DNA from: Piromyces finnis
Taxonomy: Eukaryota; Neocallimastigomycota; Neocallimastigomycetes; Neocallimastigales; Neocallimastigaceae
Assembly (NCBI GenBank): GCA_002104945.1
Contig: MCFH01000096.1
Coordinates: forward strand, 35,032 to 99,031
Reading direction: 5' to 3'
Length of the DNA: 64,000 nt
How positions within the stretch are numbered: the stretch's first letter is position 1; every line of letters begins with the position of its first letter. Both the position numbers and the translations under genes were made by a program. Shown in pieces: positions 1-9,773 of this stretch. Under the pieces are notes generated by a model. That model was not told where the DNA came from. It saw only the letters and a list, made by a program, of their open reading frames with translations, and made no database searches.

Positions 1-596
1 TTAAGTAGCCTTCAATTGTACAGTACCATATATCAAAGTTGGAACTGCCTTGTAATTTATCCCTTTCGCTTAATATGAATTCAGGCATTTTATTTATATT
101 TTATAATATTTCTTTGTGAGCCAGTTGAGACTTTTAATCTGTTAGAATTTTAGGTTTTTTAATATTTACTTTATTATGGTAATTTATTAATATTTCATTA
201 CAAAGATTTAATGAACAATTACAAGTTTGTATTTATACTAAAATTTATGGCTTATGCTCTAATACATACATTATCAATACATTACATTATATTAAATACA
301 TTTTATTAATGAATAAGGTTTATAATAAAGTTTGAGATTTTCTAACAAATTTAGCTCTTTTCAATGTATAAGAAAAAACGCGTTCCTATATACTTGTATT
401 ATGATAATAATAAATATTAATAAATAAATAGTTAAAATAAATATAAAACAATAAAAATTAATTATACAAATATTTTTTTTATATTGTTTGTGTTATATAT
501 AATATCATAACTATTAATATAAAAATAATATAAAATATAATCTTTCAAATAATTATTAGTTAAATTAACATTAACAAAACATTAAGTAAAATTATA
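1..596. other. AT-rich spacer, no gene seen
   Basis: Low-complexity A/T sequence with no long open frame. The T-run on the minus strand near 584-590 can serve as Pol III terminator for the adjacent tRNA-Cys. I recognise nothing else here. Confidence 0.6.
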
Positions 597-667
597 GGGG
601 CGTTCCGGATTTGAACCGAAGACCTATTGATCTGCAGTCAATTGCTCTACCGCTGAGCTAACACCCC
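597..667 (-). tRNA. tRNA-Cys(GCA), copy 1
   Basis: The reverse complement folds as a standard 71-nt tRNA. It has acceptor 5' GGGGTGT, a D arm with GCTCAGCGGTAGAGC, anticodon loop CTGCAGA (anticodon GCA, codon TGC) and a T arm with GGTTCAAATCC, which is also the Pol III B box. No intron is seen. It is identical to the copy at 42563-42633. An LTR of family B lies 11 bp upstream of its 5' end. The sequence resembles animal and plant tRNA-Cys more than that of baker's yeast. Confidence 0.95.
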
Positions 668-678
668 ATTCTTATTGT

Positions 679-733
679 TGTCAAAAAGCGATTTTTTTAT
701 TAAAGAAAAGTGTGGTAAGCACACTAGTTATAT
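679..733 (-). repeat. solo LTR-B, tRNA-proximal piece
   Basis: This is the U5 end of the 623-bp family-B LTR in minus orientation (begins TGTCAAAAAGCG). It is interrupted after 55 bp by element J and resumes at 7425. The LTR's 3' end faces the tRNA-Cys, so the insertion ran in the same direction as the tRNA, as element B does at tRNA-Ser. Confidence 0.85.
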
Positions 734-1376
734 TGTCAAAATCACAATTCATGAAATTTGACATTTCATGAAATTTCATAATTTTGAATTAATAGTTAAA
801 TTAATTAAAATATTAATTTAATAATATTTTACTAATAATAGTTTATTTAATATAAATATTAATTGGAAAGCTATTTATTATCCGGAGATAAATAGAGTGT
901 AACAATTAATTAATATTAAACAAACCAATTAGTAAAATAAGATTCATTTAAATAATTATTAATATTATTTTTAACAACTTATTAATATCGATATTTAAAG
1001 AAAATTATATTATTATTACTATTATATTTTATTAATATTTATATTTATATTATTATACATGTATAACTTAAATTATATTATTATTATACTTTATTAATAT
1101 CAACATTATATTAAAAATGAAGTATAAATAAGTTGAACAAAGAACAACTTTAAGAAGTTCTTTGTGAGATTATTATACTCATTTTTATATAGTAAATTCA
1201 ATATTTAAAATTAATAATTATCATTTACTTATATTATAAAAATTAAATAAAATATTTCTTAAAAAACTATATTTATTACTCTTTTACTTATAAAAATTTA
1301 TTATTTACTATATAATTAAGCCTATCCTAACCTAGTAGACTTAATTATAATTCTAAATCCACTCTAACTCTTGACA
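734..1376 (+). repeat. 5' LTR of element J
   Basis: 643 bp, TGTCAAAATC...CTTGACA. It contains a TATA-like box (1123-1130), a 9-bp inverted repeat (1137-1145 with 1157-1165) and the self-primer donor GTGAGATTATT (1164-1174). Confidence 0.93.
1123..1174 (+). promoter_or_regulatory. predicted LTR-J core promoter and RNA 5' end
   Basis: TATAAATA at 1123-1130 lies about 40 nt before GTGAGATTATT (1164-1174), which is the reverse complement of the primer-binding site. If priming is of Tf1 type, the RNA starts at about 1164. The perfect inverted repeat ACAAAGAAC/GTTCTTTGT surrounds an 11-nt loop just before that point. The start site is inferred, not seen. Confidence 0.5.
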
Positions 1377-1386
1377 ATAATCTCAC
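1376..1386 (+). other. self-priming primer-binding site of J
   Basis: The 11 nt AATAATCTCAC begin at the last base of the 5' LTR and are the exact reverse complement of 1164-1174 within the LTR. No TGG-starting tRNA-type site is found next to the LTR. This matches the Tf1/sushi rule in which the first 11 nt of the RNA prime minus-strand synthesis. Confidence 0.7.
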
Positions 1387-1410
1387 CTTAACTTTGGTTA
1401 CTACCTTAGG

Positions 1411-2511
1411 ATGGCAGAACAAAACTTTGCTAGCTCTTGGCAAACTATGGATGAAGTTAATCAACTCCGCGAAGATGCTAAAACTACTGCTGTAGACATT
1501 ATGAACAGCGTTCAAGAAAACTTTGCTACTATTAGTCAAGTTAAAGACTTTGAAAAACATATTGAATCTCAGTTTCAAGAAATTAAAAGAAATACTGCTA
1601 ATTTCGCACAAGTTTTGGAATCGGTCTCTAACAATATCAACACCATTCAAGAGTATTTAAATAAGAATGGAAAACCAAGTGGTGGTCAGCCAGACCTAAC
1701 CCCTTCAGTTGCCCCATCTACATCTACAAAATATGATTTGGATTTTGATGTAATAATGAGATCAAAATATTCCACTCCAATAAATCAAGTTCCAGACCCA
1801 GGTCTTTTTTCTGGTGATCCTCATGAAACTGAACTATTCTGTCAAATTTGTGAAGATACTTTTAGCACCTATCCTAATAAACATATGATGGAAGAAGCCA
1901 AAATTAATTTTGTTAAAACAAGATTAAGAGGAATTGCTAGAACTTGGTATTTAACAAGATACAGTGGAAATACCCATCCCTCTACTATGTTCGAATTATT
2001 AGGAGAATTAAAAAACGCTTTTCCAAATGTTTCAAGCCGTAAATTAGCTAAGATCAAGCTAAGTAAATTGAAACAAACATATGGAAAAATTAATGAATAT
2101 ATGGAAGAATTTAGATCATATATTCAATATTTTAACTGGGATCAAGAGGCTGTTACTCTTATGTTTTATACTGGTCTTCATCCTAAGTATCAAGAAGATA
2201 TTGAAAGATTAGATGACTTTCCTACTACTCTCGAAGCTATTTTCACAAGATGTATTTTATTTGAACAAAACAATGTTTCAAATAAAAAGTTAAACCAAAT
2301 TAATAATAAAAGCCATGGAAGAAAAAATTCATTTTATAATAACAATAACAATAATTATAATAATAATAGAAACAATTATCAAAAATATCACAATAATAAT
2401 AATAACAATAATAATTTAAAATCTAATTATTCAACTAATAATAATGGTGGTAATAATAATAATAATTATTCCACTACAAAAACCCAAAAAATTTCTTCAA
2501 AAAATTTTTAA
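1411..2511 (+). CDS. gag: Gag of element J
   Basis: 366-residue structural protein of a Ty3/gypsy element, expected to form cytoplasmic virus-like particles around the element RNA. The ATG is the first in the leader, 34 bp after the LTR. Residues 1-90 are helical or coiled. Residues 120-290 contain the retrotransposon Gag capsid fold, recognised by similarity to the Gags of families H, B and C here (for example the stretch around GYARTWYL-type residues followed by a conserved YGKINEYMEEF segment). Residues 300-355 are almost pure asparagine with Tyr/Lys. No CCHC zinc knuckle is present, so RNA binding may rest on the basic, Asn-rich tail. The gene ends within a slippery heptamer that opens pol. 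Confidence 0.88.
   Translation: MAEQNFASSWQTMDEVNQLREDAKTTAVDIMNSVQENFATISQVKDFEKHIESQFQEIKRNTANFAQVLESVSNNINTIQEYLNKNGKPSGGQPDLTPSVAPSTSTKYDLDFDVIMRSKYSTPINQVPDPGLFSGDPHETELFCQICEDTFSTYPNKHMMEEAKINFVKTRLRGIARTWYLTRYSGNTHPSTMFELLGELKNAFPNVSSRKLAKIKLSKLKQTYGKINEYMEEFRSYIQYFNWDQEAVTLMFYTGLHPKYQEDIERLDDFPTTLEAIFTRCILFEQNNVSNKKLNQINNKSHGRKNSFYNNNNNNYNNNRNNYQKYHNNNNNNNNLKSNYSTNNNGGNNNNNYSTTKTQKISSKNF
2499..2505 (+). promoter_or_regulatory. -1 frameshift site gag/pol (A AAA AAT)
   Basis: The zero-frame codons TCA AAA AAT TTT TAA contain A AAA AAT, with A AAT TTT overlapping it, directly before the gag stop. A -1 slip enters a frame that stays open through 2535 into pol. Confidence 0.75.
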
Positions 2512-4868
2512 ACAATGAACACCATAAGACGTCAATGGATGTTCATAATACACCAAAAATTATTTATTATAATTTCCCATCTCTAGAGAACAAAGAAAAT
2601 CCCAATTTAAATTCATTTCTAACCTTTAATTCATATATTCCTAAAGAATTTCTAAATAACAACTCTAATTTTATTACCAATTCTCCAATAACCTGTAATT
2701 CAATACTTGATTCAGGTTCCTCATGTAACTTTATTTCTACCATATTTGTAGAAAAATATAATTTAATTAAAAGAAAATTAAAAAACAAATTGATTATAAA
2801 AGGTATTAGTGGGTTTACTACTGATATCAATAATTATGTTTATTTAAAATTTCAATTAAAAATTTTTATCAAAAATAAATTTTATTTTATATCTTTTAAA
2901 GAAAAATTCTTAGTTTCAGAACATATTCCTATGGATTTATTATTTGGAAATAAATTCATGAAGAAATTTAAGATTCATTTTAATTATAAAAATAATCATT
3001 TATATTGTAATAATTTTAAACACTTCAATAATAAGAATTTAAAAATTTTTTCAAAAAATTTAAAAATTTCTCATTCTAAAAAAGATTTTAATAATTCATT
3101 TTCCGATAATACTAATAATAATTCTACTAATTTCTCTCATAAATCTAATCGTCAAGTTAAAGATAATAATTCTACGTCTTTTAATAAGAGTGATATCAAT
3201 TATTTTATCCATTCATTTTTATCTGAAAATGTCGAAAATTTTGAAGATGATGAAGAAAATGACCTAACCCTTATCATGGATGATATCCCTAATGAATATA
3301 AAGATCTTGCTGTTGTTTTCAGCAAATCAAAAGCTGATAAGTTACCTCCACACCGTTTAACTGATTGTAAAATAGTCCTAGAAAATGACGCCACTTTACA
3401 TTATGGACCTATCTATCCTTTATCAAGACAAGAGGAAGAAGCCTTACAAGAATATATTAATGAAAATCTTAAAAAAGGTTTTATTAGGCCCTCTGAATCT
3501 CCTGCAGGTTACCCTGTTGTTTTCCAGAAGAAAAAAGATGGCTCATTAAGGGTCTGTATTGATTACAAAAAGTTGAACGCTGTAACAGTAAGAAATTCGT
3601 ACCCTTTACCTTTAATTTCAGATATCATTGAAAGGGTTAGGGGTTCAAAAATTTTCACTAAATTGGACTTGAGATCAGCTTATAATTTGATAAGAATAAA
3701 AGAAGGTGATGAATATAAGACTGCTTTTAGAACAAAGTTTGGTCATTACGAATATTCAGTAATGCCATATGGATTAAAAAATGCTCCAGCAATATTTCAA
3801 TCATTCATAAATTCAATATTACGCGAATATTTGGATAAATTTGTTATTTTATACATGGATGATATTTTAATTTTCTCAGAAAATCTCAACGATCATATCA
3901 ACCATGTAAGATCTGTTTTAGATAAATTAATACAAAACAACTTATATGCAAAATTTGAAAAATGTGAATTTCATAAAAATGAAGTTGAATTCTTAGGTTT
4001 CACTATTTCAGGTAATGGTATCTCTACTGATCCAAAGAAGATCGAAGCTATTAAAGAATGGCCTAGACCAAAATGTGTTAAAGATGTTCAACGCTTTCTT
4101 GGTCTTTGTAATTATTATAGAAGGTTTGTTAATAATTTTGCCAAAATCGCCAAACCTTTACATAATTTAACTAGGAAAAATGTTAAGTTTCATTGGAATA
4201 AGATATGTGATGATGCTTTCGTAAATTTACAAAATAAATTAATTACCTCTCCCGTTTTAGTTTTTCCTGACACTAATAGGCCGTTTATAGTAGAATGTGA
4301 TGCCAGCAATTTCGCAATAGGTTCCGTTTTATCTCAATATGATGATGATAAAAAACTACATCCTGTTGCTTATTTTTCCAGAAGTTTAAATGATACAGAA
4401 AGGAACTATTCTATTACAGATAAAGAACTTCTTTCTATTAAATCTGCTTTTTCGGCTTGGCGACATCTACTTTTAGGTGCTAAATTTAAAGTAAAGGTTT
4501 ATACAGACCACCGCAATTTACTTTATACTTTAGGTGGAAAAATTCAAAATCAACGTCAACATCGTTGGCATCTCTTCTTTCAAGAATATGATTTTGAATT
4601 AATTTATCGCCAAGGAAGAAAAAATGGTAAGCCAGATAGTCTCTCTAGAAGACCTGATTATAATTCTGGTAATGAACAAATAAAACCTGAGCATATTTTA
4701 GATATAAAAAATGTTAAAAACATTCCATGTTTTGTGGGAATTCTTAGTGACTTTATTGATAAAGTTATCGAATATACAAAAAAGATAATACTGCAAACGA
4801 TATTAGATTATATTTTGCACCAAATAATGCTAATCAAGGTTATTTTTATAGACCTTTTAGAAAAATGA
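2499..4868 (+). CDS. pol: Pol of J: protease, RT, RNase H (frameshifted end)
   Basis: The frame is entered by the -1 slip; the first ATG is at 2535. Counted from that ATG, an aspartic protease carries LDSGSS near residue 57. An Asn/Lys/Phe-rich linker follows, then reverse transcriptase with LPPHR, SPAGYPVVFQKKKDG, DLRSAYN and the catalytic YMDD at about 439-442. RNase H begins near 585 (VECDAS, TDKEL, YTDHRN). After about residue 745 the frame diverges from the homologous family-H protein because one A is missing from the run at 4778-4783, and it ends 4 bp into the integrase frame. Without suppression of that shift, integrase would not be fused to RT. It could be a genuine mutation or a homopolymer sequencing error. 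Confidence 0.88.
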   Translation, partial: KKFLNNEHHKTSMDVHNTPKIIYYNFPSLENKENPNLNSFLTFNSYIPKEFLNNNSNFITNSPITCNSILDSGSSCNFISTIFVEKYNLIKRKLKNKLIIKGISGFTTDINNYVYLKFQLKIFIKNKFYFISFKEKFLVSEHIPMDLLFGNKFMKKFKIHFNYKNNHLYCNNFKHFNNKNLKIFSKNLKISHSKKDFNNSFSDNTNNNSTNFSHKSNRQVKDNNSTSFNKSDINYFIHSFLSENVENFEDDEENDLTLIMDDIPNEYKDLAVVFSKSKADKLPPHRLTDCKIVLENDATLHYGPIYPLSRQEEEALQEYINENLKKGFIRPSESPAGYPVVFQKKKDGSLRVCIDYKKLNAVTVRNSYPLPLISDIIERVRGSKIFTKLDLRSAYNLIRIKEGDEYKTAFRTKFGHYEYSVMPYGLKNAPAIFQSFINSILREYLDKFVILYMDDILIFSENLNDHINHVRSVLDKLIQNNLYAKFEKCEFHKNEVEFLGFTISGNGISTDPKKIEAIKEWPRPKCVKDVQRFLGLCNYYRRFVNNFAKIAKPLHNLTRKNVKFHWNKICDDAFVNLQNKLITSPVLVFPDTNRPFIVECDASNFAIGSVLSQYDDDKKLHPVAYFSRSLNDTERNYSITDKELLSIKSAFSAWRHLLLGAKFKVKVYTDHRNLLYTLGGKIQNQRQHRWHLFFQEYDFELIYRQGRKNGKPDSLSRRPDYNSGNEQIKPEHILDIKNVKNIPCFVGILSDFIDKVIEYTKKIILQTILDYILHQIMLIKVIFIDLLEK

Positions 4869-6214
4869 ATAAATTCAAGATTCAAAATAATATGATTCTT
4901 TATAATAATTTAATATATATTCCTGAAGCTTTAAGATTAGAAGTACTTATGCGATACCATGAAAATCCTGCTGCTGGTCATTTGGGTATTAAAAGAACTG
5001 AAGAATTAATTACTAGAAACTATTGGTGGCCAAAAATTCATAAAGATGTAACTGAATTTGTTAATTCTTGTGAAACTTGTACTAGAAACAAATTCAATAA
5101 ACACAAAAAATATGGTCCTTTACAACCTTTAGAAACTCCTGATAGACCATGGCGTTCTGTTGAAATTGACTTTTTATGTGGTTTACCTGATTCTAAAGGA
5201 TATACTGTTCTAATGGTTACTGTAGATAGATTTTCAAAAATGATTCATTTAGTTCCTTTTAAGAAAATACCTGATGCTAAACAAACAGCTACAGCTTTTA
5301 TTAAAAATATATTCAAACTTCATGGATTACCTTCTGATATTTATACTGATCGCGGTTCTCAATTTACTAGTGATCTTTGGAATAGTTTAATGGAAGAACT
5401 TAAAGTTAAAACTAAAATTGCTACCACTGATCATCATGAAACGGTCGGGCAAGTTGAAAGATGTAACTCTTTTATTGAACAATATCTCCGCTGTTATTCA
5501 AAGTCCTATTATCATGATGATTGGGTTGAATGGATTCACTTAGCCGAATTTGTTTATAACAATTCTATTAATGAGTCTACCAAACAAAGTCCTTTCTTTA
5601 TTAACTATGGATTCCACCCTCCTGTTGATGATGTTTTCCTTTATGACAAATCCTATACTAATAATAATTTTATTAGAAATGTTTGTGATAATTTTAATTA
5701 TGTTAAAGAAGTTTTATTTAGAGCCAAGGATTTATATAAAAAACATGCCGATAAGAAAAGGATGTCACCTCCTATATTTAAAGTTGGCGATAAAGTTTGG
5801 ATTCAAGCTCCTCCATCCTTTTCTACGGAAGAAACTCCAAAACTTTCTCCTTGTAAATATGGACCCTATAAAGTTTTATATGTTTTGGAAAATAACAATT
5901 ATAAAATAGATATACACAACTCTCCTTTCCCAAAACATCATCCAATCTTCCATATTTCGGAACTTGAACCTTTTATTCCTACCCCTTCAAGATTTTTATC
6001 AAGATCAAAGGATCCCGAATCAATTAAAGACATCATTGAGATTGCGGGATTTCGAACTAATTATAAACTTAAACGGTATGAATACAAAATTAGATACAAA
6101 TACCGTTCTCAATATAATTGGGTTCCTTCTAGTGAAGTTGAAGATAACCCAAGAAACCAAAATATCTTCTTATTATATTTAAAGAACAATAGGAAGCCTA
6201 TTGATATCGCTTAT

Positions 6215-6220
<6 letters not shown>
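4865..6220 (+). CDS. Integrase of J with chromodomain-like tail
   Basis: 451 residues, the 3' part of pol detached by the upstream 1-nt shift. Order: HHCC zinc domain (residues about 31-76: H...H...CETC), then the DDE core with D in EIDFLCGLP (about 101), D in TDRGSQFTS (about 161) and E in GQVERCNS (about 197). A GPY/F-type segment (KYGPYKVL) and the HPIFHISELEP motif follow. Residues about 385-430 resemble a degenerate chromodomain (YEYKIRYK...YNWVP). All catalytic residues are present. In this clade the C-terminal module is thought to guide integration; here the insertion is in an LTR beside a tRNA gene. The reported ATG is internal to the ancestral pol frame. Confidence 0.88.
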
Positions 6221-6257
<37 letters not shown>

Positions 6258-6290
6258 AGAGAAAGAGAGAGAGAATGAAAAAAAAAATGA
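6219..6290 (+). repeat. poly(A) and GA-rich tract after pol J
   Basis: A run of about 37 A starts at the integrase stop codon, followed by GGAGAGAAAGAGAGAGAGAA and another A run. This is simple sequence inside the element's 3' untranslated region. A PPT-like TGGAAGGGCGT (6766-6776) lies further on, next to the 3' LTR. Confidence 0.8.
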
Positions 6291-6776
6291 GAAAACTATT
6301 ATAATACAAAATTACTTCAATTTAACCCATCACAGATTTAAAAATTGAAATTTCAAAAATTTTTATATTCACTATTTTTTAATTATAAAATTTATTTTTC
6401 AGCTTATTATTATTAATATTTTTAATATCAAATTTTAAAAATTTCAAAAAACATAAAAAACCCTTTAAAATCAAAATTTAAAATTTCAAAAAATTCAAAA
6501 TTTCAATTATGACAGTTGTACAACATAAAAAATTTCAAAAACACATTTTTTATACAATACATATATGTATTTCATAACAAAATTTCATTTTTACCAATTT
6601 TTGACAACTTTTGAAATTTCGCGAAATGGCCATTTAAAATTCATTCCTCCATCCTCATGTGACCATTTCGAAATTTCAAAAATTTTGAAAATATTAAAAT
6701 TTCAATATTTTAAATTCAATATAAGATATTCTACTATCAAAAAATTGTCTAGTATCCAATTTTAGTGGAAGGGCGT

Positions 6777-7419
6777 TGTCAAAATCACAATTCATGAAAT
6801 TTGACATTTCATGAAATTTCATAATTTTGAATTAATAGTTAAATTAATTAAAATATTAATTTAATAATATTTTACTAATAATAGTTTATTTAATATAAAT
6901 ATTAATTGGAAAGCTATTTATTATCCGGAGATAAATAGAGTGTAACAATTAATTAATATTAAACAAACCAATTAGTAAAATAAGATTCATTTAAATAATT
7001 ATTAATATTATTTTTAACAACTTATTAATATCGATATTTAAAGAAAATTATATTATTATTACTATTATATTTTATTAATATTTATATTTATATTATTATA
7101 CATGTATAATTTAAATTATATTATTATTATACTTTATTAATATCAACATTATATTAAAAATGAAGTATAAATAAGTTGAACAAAGAACAACTTTAAGAAG
7201 TTCTTTGTGAGATTATTATACTCATTTTTATATAGTAAATTCAATATTTAAAATTAATAATTATCATTTACTTATATTATAAAAATTAAATAAAATATTT
7301 CTTAAAAAACTATATTTATTACTCTTTTACTTATAAAAATTTATTATTTACTATATAATTAAGCCTATCCTAACCTAGTAGACTTAATTATAATTCTAAA
7401 TCCACTCTAACTCTTGACA
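6777..7419 (+). repeat. 3' LTR of element J
   Basis: 643 bp, same ends as 734-1376 and near-identical throughout. It is preceded by the purine-rich TGGAAGGGCGT and followed by target duplicate TATAT. Confidence 0.93.
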
Positions 7420-7989
7420 TATATTAATTAATAAATATAATACGCTTTCCTATTGAAGGCGTAAAGCTAATAATATTTATATAAAGAAATTTAAATAATA
7501 TTTTTATTTTAGCAATAACTTAATATCAGCATATATTAAGTTATTAAAAATATTAAAATTTTTAAAGTTTTAGGTTTTATAGGAGTTTATAAATTTTATT
7601 AACTTTAAGTTAAAAAAATTACTAACGCTAAAGCTTCGTAATTTTTGTCAATTTTTGTTCTTTTTATACATGAACAATTTTAATTATTACATTTTTTAAT
7701 TTTAATTAATTATTATCTAATTATAAAATATTTAATTTTTATAAATTAATAATTAATATAATTATTGTAAATAGTTAATAAATTTAAATTAAAATTTTTA
7801 ATAATAAAATTTTAATAATTTTAAAAAATTTAATAATTTCAAATATTAGAAATTTTATACTTTGAAATTTTTTAATAAAATTTTAAAAAATAAATTTTTT
7901 CAAATTTTCAAATTTTCAAATTTTAAAAAAATTTTTAATTTTTTCCATGTGTCCAAATTTTTTAAATTTTTATATATGTTATTGTGACA
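7420..7989 (-). repeat. solo LTR-B, distal piece
   Basis: Continuation of the LTR-B interrupted at 733; the first 5 bp are the target duplicate. It ends in TATATGTTATTGTGACA, the U3 end of LTR-B in minus orientation. Both pieces together give about 620 bp, against 623 bp for the intact LTRs at 33547 and 39623. Confidence 0.85.
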
Positions 7990-7995
7990 TAATTT

Positions 7996-8489
7996 TATAA
8001 AAGGTGTTTTTATAATATTAGTTAATAAGTTATATAAGTTAGTTAATTAAGTTAGTTATTACCTCTCTATACGAGTTAATAACTAAATAAAGTTTTATAA
8101 AAAATAATAAAAGAAAGAAAATAAATATTATAACACGAATAAATACAAGTATATATAAATATTATTATGAAATAAATTTACTTAAATAATTAATTTTAAT
8201 TATATCTTTTATTTATTTAGTATAATTATAATACATTAATTATTATTATAGTTACTAATTTACTTTAATACTAACGCTAAAGTATTTAACGTTAGTTTTA
8301 ACTATACTATTTAACTATATTAGTTTATTTTCTTTACCACTTGATTGGGTGAAGCAAATAAACTTCCTATTTAATTAATAACCATTAATATATGGTTATA
8401 CATATATCTGGCCAATAAATGGTGACCAGAATATATGGTTTCAATTGAAATATTTGTGGGCAAACTTATGGCCACAAATATTTCTTACA
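7996..8489 (-). repeat. old solo LTR-C
   Basis: About 494 bp, colinear with the LTRs of element C (26647-27140, 33049-33542), including the segment around CCTCTCTATACGAG and the end TTTCTTACA. The other terminus has decayed from TG to TA, and there are scattered substitutions and small indels, so it is older than element C. Flanks AATTT/ATTTT may be a worn target duplication. Confidence 0.8.
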
Positions 8490-8494
8490 ATTTT

Positions 8495-8548
8495 TGTCAA
8501 AAAGCGATTTTTTATTAAAGAAAAGTGTGGTAAGCACACTAGTTATAT
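8495..8548 (-). repeat. 54-bp end of LTR-B
   Basis: Repeats 679-733 (TGTCAAAAAGCG...AGTTATAT) almost exactly and stops at the same base where element J entered the other copy. The rest of this LTR-B is not seen in the window. Confidence 0.75.
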
Positions 8549-8879
8549 TGTTAATAATAGAAGACGATTAAAAAATAAATTAAATATTCAAATAAACAAT
8601 TTAAAAATCAAATTTATATTTCAAAAATTATAAAACACTTTTTGTCAGGGATAAATTTAATTTACACTTAAATTTATTTATAAAACTATTTGGTTTTTTA
8701 TAATCTTTTATTTTTTTATATTTATTTTATAATATAAATATTGTAACTTTCTTAAATCTTTTTTTAAAAATAACCAAAGAATAAAAAAATGTAGTACAAT
8801 ATTAATTTATAATTTTGTAAAATACAAATACATAAAAAATACATAAAATATTATTTTTGGAATGTATTTTATTTTCACA
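8549..8879 (-). repeat. putative 3' LTR of copia remnant K
   Basis: Bounded by the polypurine tract at 8880-8892 and by the LTR-B piece ending at 8548. Termini are TGTG...AACA on the minus strand. No second copy is present to confirm the limits. Confidence 0.6.
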
Positions 8880-8901
8880 CTCCCCCAAAGTTATAAATTC
8901 A

Positions 8902-9456
8902 TTATTTGTATTTATATAATAAACTGTCTCTAAATATTTTCATCTTATTTTTATTCAAGTATTTAGTAAAACCATCTGCTAAATTTTCTTCTGATTTTAT
9001 ATATTCTAAACTGATTTTATTTTCTTTAATTAATTCTCTTACTTTATGATACTTAATATCAATATGTTCTGATTTTAGATTAATTGTTTCATTATTTACG
9101 TTATAAATAGTTGCTTGATTACCAATATTGATCTTTAAACATTCTTCCTTTATTTTCAATTCACTAAAGATATTTTTATACCACAAAGCTTGCTTTGAGC
9201 ATTCACAAAACCCATAATATTCTGCTTCGGCGGTTGAAGTTGATACACATTTTTGCAGTTTTGAGTACCAGCTTGTTGGTCCATTTCCTAATAAAAATAC
9301 AAATCCAGTGGTAGACTTTCTTGTTTCCTCATCTCCCCCATAATCTGAATCTACAAAAATCTTCAAATTTAAGTTTCTTTCAAAACGGATTCCGTAATAA
9401 GGATTTTCTTTCAGATATTTGAATATCTGTTGTAACGAGGAACTAGTGATAACCAC
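8902..9456 (-). pseudogene. copia RNase H fragment
   Basis: A 184-codon remnant of the C-terminal RNase H of a Ty1/copia Pol, the domain that degrades RNA in RNA/DNA hybrids during reverse transcription. Family marks in order are DSDYGGDEETRKSTTGFVF, SWYSKLQKCVSTSTAEAEYY, the K.EHIDIKYHKVRE segment and ADGFTK. The N-terminal codons (SSSLQQIFKYLKENPYYGI) lie in the middle of the normal domain junction with RT, so everything upstream is lost. Reading stops just before the polypurine tract, as in intact copia elements. Confidence 0.85.
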
Positions 9457-9687
9457 TAGGTTGTTGTAGGAATTAATAATAAATAAAATAAATAAATAAA
9501 AACACAGAATTAAATAAATATTATTATTTGGATTTTATATTATTTTATTTATTATTATTGAATGTTAATAATAGCTCAAAGAGCATAAAATAAAAAATAA
9601 TTCATGGTTTTTATATTCAATATATCTATTCTAAATTACATGATTGGTTATTACATAAAAATATAACAATATTAATTTTATAAAAAG
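9457..9687. other. AT-rich spacer between copia remnant and tRNA-like gene
   Basis: No open frame. TGTTGTAGG (9462) and ATATAACA (9661-9668) could be ends of a small solo LTR of about 207 bp, but no target duplication supports this. Confidence 0.35.
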
Positions 9688-9762
9688 GAAACAGTCAGAT
9701 TCGAACCAATGACAAAATCCATATCAGACTACGACCAGTACCATTGAACTATCAAAGCCGTT
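9688..9762 (-). tRNA. degenerate tRNA or tRNA pseudogene with intact A and B boxes
   Basis: On the minus strand TAGTTCAATGG fits the Pol III A-box consensus and GGTTCGAATCTGA the B box, at tRNA-like spacing. A TTTTT terminator follows (9682-9686). The acceptor strands pair imperfectly and no clean 5-bp anticodon stem can be drawn; a loop CTGATAT would give anticodon GAT but with a poor stem. I cannot assign an amino acid. LTR-G begins 11 bp upstream, as at true tRNA genes here. Confidence 0.5.
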
Positions 9763-9773
9763 ATAACGATACT

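Larger units (their letters stand above)
734..7419 (+). mobile_element. Ty3/gypsy element J, nearly complete
   Basis: The element has 643-bp LTRs at both ends (TG...CA) and a 5-bp target duplication TATAT (729-733 and 7420-7424). It carries gag, a -1 frameshift, protease-RT-RNase H, and integrase with a C-terminal chromodomain-like segment. It is inserted within an older solo LTR-B. The LTRs appear nearly identical by eye (for example one T/C difference near 1067/7109), so insertion is recent. The only clear defect is a 1-nt loss in an A run near 4778-4783 that splits pol. Confidence 0.93.
8549..9456 (-). mobile_element. 5'-truncated Ty1/copia element K
   Basis: The only copia-type element here. 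On the minus strand an RNase H frame is followed by a G-rich polypurine tract (ACTTTGGGGGAG) and a putative 331-bp 3' LTR (8549-8879, TGTGAAAATA...ATTAACA). Gag, protease, integrase and RT are missing; the break is at about 9435-9460. It sits directly after TATAT in LTR-B. Confidence 0.75.

Noticed and set aside
6565-6765. 66-codon frame in the 3' UTR of J
   Set aside because: Composition equals the surrounding A/T simple sequence; no motif and no counterpart in related elements.
9462-9668. Possible 207-bp solo LTR (TGTTGTAGG...ATATAACA)
   Set aside because: No target duplication, no second copy, and ends of this kind are common by chance in such AT-rich DNA.
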